Assembly (NCBI GenBank): GCA_037013685.1
Contig: CM072892.1
Coordinates: 2,232,001-2,296,000, forward strand
From: Acridotheres tristis
Taxonomy: Eukaryota; Chordata; Aves; Passeriformes; Sturnidae
DNA: 64,000 bases
Direction: 5' to 3'
Below, piece by piece: positions 62,036 through 64,000 of this stretch (positions are counted from its first letter, which is position 1; every line of letters begins with the position of its first letter). Position numbers and translations under genes: made by a program. The notes beneath the pieces were generated by a model that was given only the letters and a program-made list of their open reading frames with translations, made no database searches and was not told where the DNA came from.

Positions 62036-64000
62036 TAACCAGATGTCCCCCAATCTCTTCCTTTGAATGCCAAACAAAGCCCCCATCACTCTTCAAACTC
62101 TGCAGCAGATTTGGGGTTGCCACCTCCAGGTCAGCAGGTCCAGGCTGGAGCAGATTCCTGGCAGAGATTTCTCCACTCAGCCTGGGTTCTGGGCTGGTTT
62201 CTCAATGACATTTTAAGGCAGAGGCAGGTAGGGATGCTGGGTGAAAGAACATTTTGCATATGCCCACACAGCAGTGCCAGCGTGGGCAGCTCCTTCAGGG
62301 CTCTTCCCAGCAGGAATGTGGATAAATGTGCCAGAGAGAACCCCCTGTGAGGAACAGGGGACAGAGCTCTTATTACAGAGTCACTGACTCAATTATGCCC
62401 TGAAAGCAGATTAAAGTGACTCTGTTTTTACTGCAAAGGGGTGAATAAATCCATATTTTGCTAGTGAAAATAGGTTTCCATTTGAATTTACAAGAGGACA
62501 TAAAGCTCAGCCAGCTCCTCTCTGCAGGTAGCTCAGTGTAACCCCTCGGGCCCTCAGTGACAGCAGCAGAGGAAGGGACAGTGTGACAAAAACAGCCCCC
62601 CTGTGAGTGAGCCAGCACGTCCATCCTTATCACAACTTGAGCCTTGCAGCTTCCTGGGGCCTGGGACTGCAATCCCCATGGAGCCAAAGGAAATATTAGT
62701 TATAAAAATAGCAGGAGAAGATTTAGCAAACATTACAAGTTGTCTGGTAGAACAAGTGTGGCAAAATCACACCCACTTAAAAAGGCAAAATCACGAGGCC
62801 AGGAAAAAACAAATGTAAATAATAAAGGCCAGAGTGAGATCTAAATTCTTCCAGTCTCAGGGAGTTTGGATGTCAAGGTTTTTTTGGGGTCCAAGCAATC
62901 CCAGCCCAGGAGAGTGAATATCCATCAGCACCAGCCAGAAACGGGGATACTCACAGAAGGCCTTTCCTGGGAGAAAAGTGAGGCAGAATTTTCCATGGGA
63001 AACGATGGAAAATCATCCTGTTCATCCTCTTGTGAGCCTGACTCAGAGCCCACCAGTGTCAATGAGGGGATATTTGGCTGGACATGCTGGTTCCTTCTGG
63101 AAGAACAGTTTTGTTCTCTTGCCATGCTACCACTGTGCTTCTCTTTTTGCTGGAAAATAGAGAAGAGTCACAAGGAGAAACGTTCCCTTGTGCTCCAAGC
63201 TTTGGAAGCTCTGTGTGCCTTGCTGGCCTCACCAGGGTCAGGAGTGTCATTCTGTGCCTCCTCAGATGCTCTGGAGCTGTTTCTGTGCTGCTCTGTTTGA
63301 TTCTTTGAAGCTGAGCTCTCCATTTGAGTTGTCTTGTTTAAAGAAAAAAAAAAAAAACAACAAAAAAACCCCACCACAACAATTCGATTTAAAATCCCTT
63401 TTTTAAAATGAGGCAGCAGCAGGCTTTCTGCCAGCAGCCAACCAGCCTGGCTCTTTCTGAGGGCACAAATGCTTCCAGGGTTTTATTTGTGGCACTGTCT
63501 GGCACTGTGGGTTTGATCCCAGCAGTGAGGACATGGCTAGAAAGAGGTTGGCATCAATTCCCTGACAGAAGTAAATTGAATAGGGATGTAAAGAAAAGGA
63601 GGAGTGAGGTGTGATGAAGAGCATCTGGGGATATGTGAAAAATCAGCCTATCCCTCTCTCTCCTTGTGACCTCAATATCCAGGAAGATAATCTAATTTAA
63701 TCTGATCTAATAATCCAACAGAATCTTCCAGAAGGTCATGACCTGCCTCTCATCAGCATTATCTGAGACAGTGAAGTAAAGGACTGCTACAGATTATGTC
63801 ATCTGAAAGAATTTTTCTTTTTGCTTCAAAAACAACATCTCTTCCTTCCCAGCTTCCCAGAAAAATCCCTCCAGCCTCAGGGACTGCAGTGAAGACACAG
63901 GTTTGATCTTTACTGCTTGTACCCAGGGATGCATCCACACGGAGCACTGGCCACAATAAACACTTTGTGGTTCTTTTTCCAGCTTCTCAGGTTGGACAGG

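Larger units (their letters stand above)
39260..64000. other. Upstream intergenic region, no gene recognised
   Basis: No exon of a known neighbour was recognised; in other amniotes TMX1 and FRMD6 lie on this side of TRIM9, and their conserved sequence is absent here. CpG is depleted throughout. Stretches over 300 bases with no identified feature are 39840-40680, 41130-42230, 42650-43680, 43830-44920, 46750-47670, 47710-48030, 48580-49070, 49380-50860, 52090-52920, 53570-54130, 54560-55450, 55740-56290, 56770-57240, 57910-58880, 59110-60000, 60880-61600 and 62040-64000. Confidence 0.7.

Noticed and set aside
62866..63300. A 144-codon plus-strand open frame
   Set aside because: No recognisable domain, no splice or promoter context, and similar-length chance frames are common in this window.
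39260..64000. Exons of TMX1 or another TRIM9 neighbour
   Set aside because: None of the conserved residues I would expect (for example a thioredoxin WCPAC site) appear in any frame, and no second CpG island is present.

Overview
The window looks like vertebrate nuclear DNA from a bird, most likely a passerine. It is packed with 5'-truncated CR1 LINE fragments (about forty recognisable pieces, both orientations), has three copies of a probable endogenous-retrovirus solo LTR, carries many mini- and microsatellites, and contains a single recognisable protein-coding gene with vertebrate exon-intron structure. The species call is an inference from repeat content; no search could be run.

The gene is TRIM9, on the minus strand, 5' part only. 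Exon 1 (37649-38464) encodes the RING finger, a RING insert with a DSGYGS motif, and both B-boxes. Exon 2 (5073-5168) and exon 3 (4528-4650) encode the start of the coiled coil. All three junctions are phase 0 with GT/AG sites, giving 345 residues (272+32+41). The rest of the protein (end of coiled coil, COS, FN3, SPRY) lies beyond coordinate 1. Intron 1 is 32.5 kb, intron 2 is 422 bp, and intron 3 is cut by the window edge. A CpG island (about 37300-39260) with GC boxes and two CCAAT boxes in minus orientation marks the promoter.

Layout: 1-4527 is intron 3 (CR1 and a 37/46-bp minisatellite). 4528-5168 holds exons 3 and 2. 5169-37648 is intron 1, with a (CCCAT)n tract, an AT-rich block, two CR1 copies with 31-bp tandem arrays, a 1.26-kb 16-bp minisatellite, (AAAAG)n, an LTR nested in a CR1, an (AATAG)n grown inside a CR1, a 17/20-bp minisatellite and (CATC)n. 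36480-37203 is open on both strands and unexplained. 37300-39260 is exon 1 and promoter. 39260-64000 is upstream intergenic sequence with CR1, a large (GGGAA)n tract, LTR-like sequence and 49-, 56- and about 210-bp tandem repeats; I found no second gene there.

No bacterial-type system, CRISPR array, tRNA or rRNA was seen. The most interesting material is repeat biology: satellites apparently seeded by CR1 sequence, near-identical blocks between repeat copies within one intron, an inverted CR1 pair sharing non-CR1 sequence, strong G-quadruplex-type tracts on the TRIM9 transcript strand, and a few repeat-poor AT-rich blocks with SOX, POU and homeodomain motifs that may be neural enhancers.
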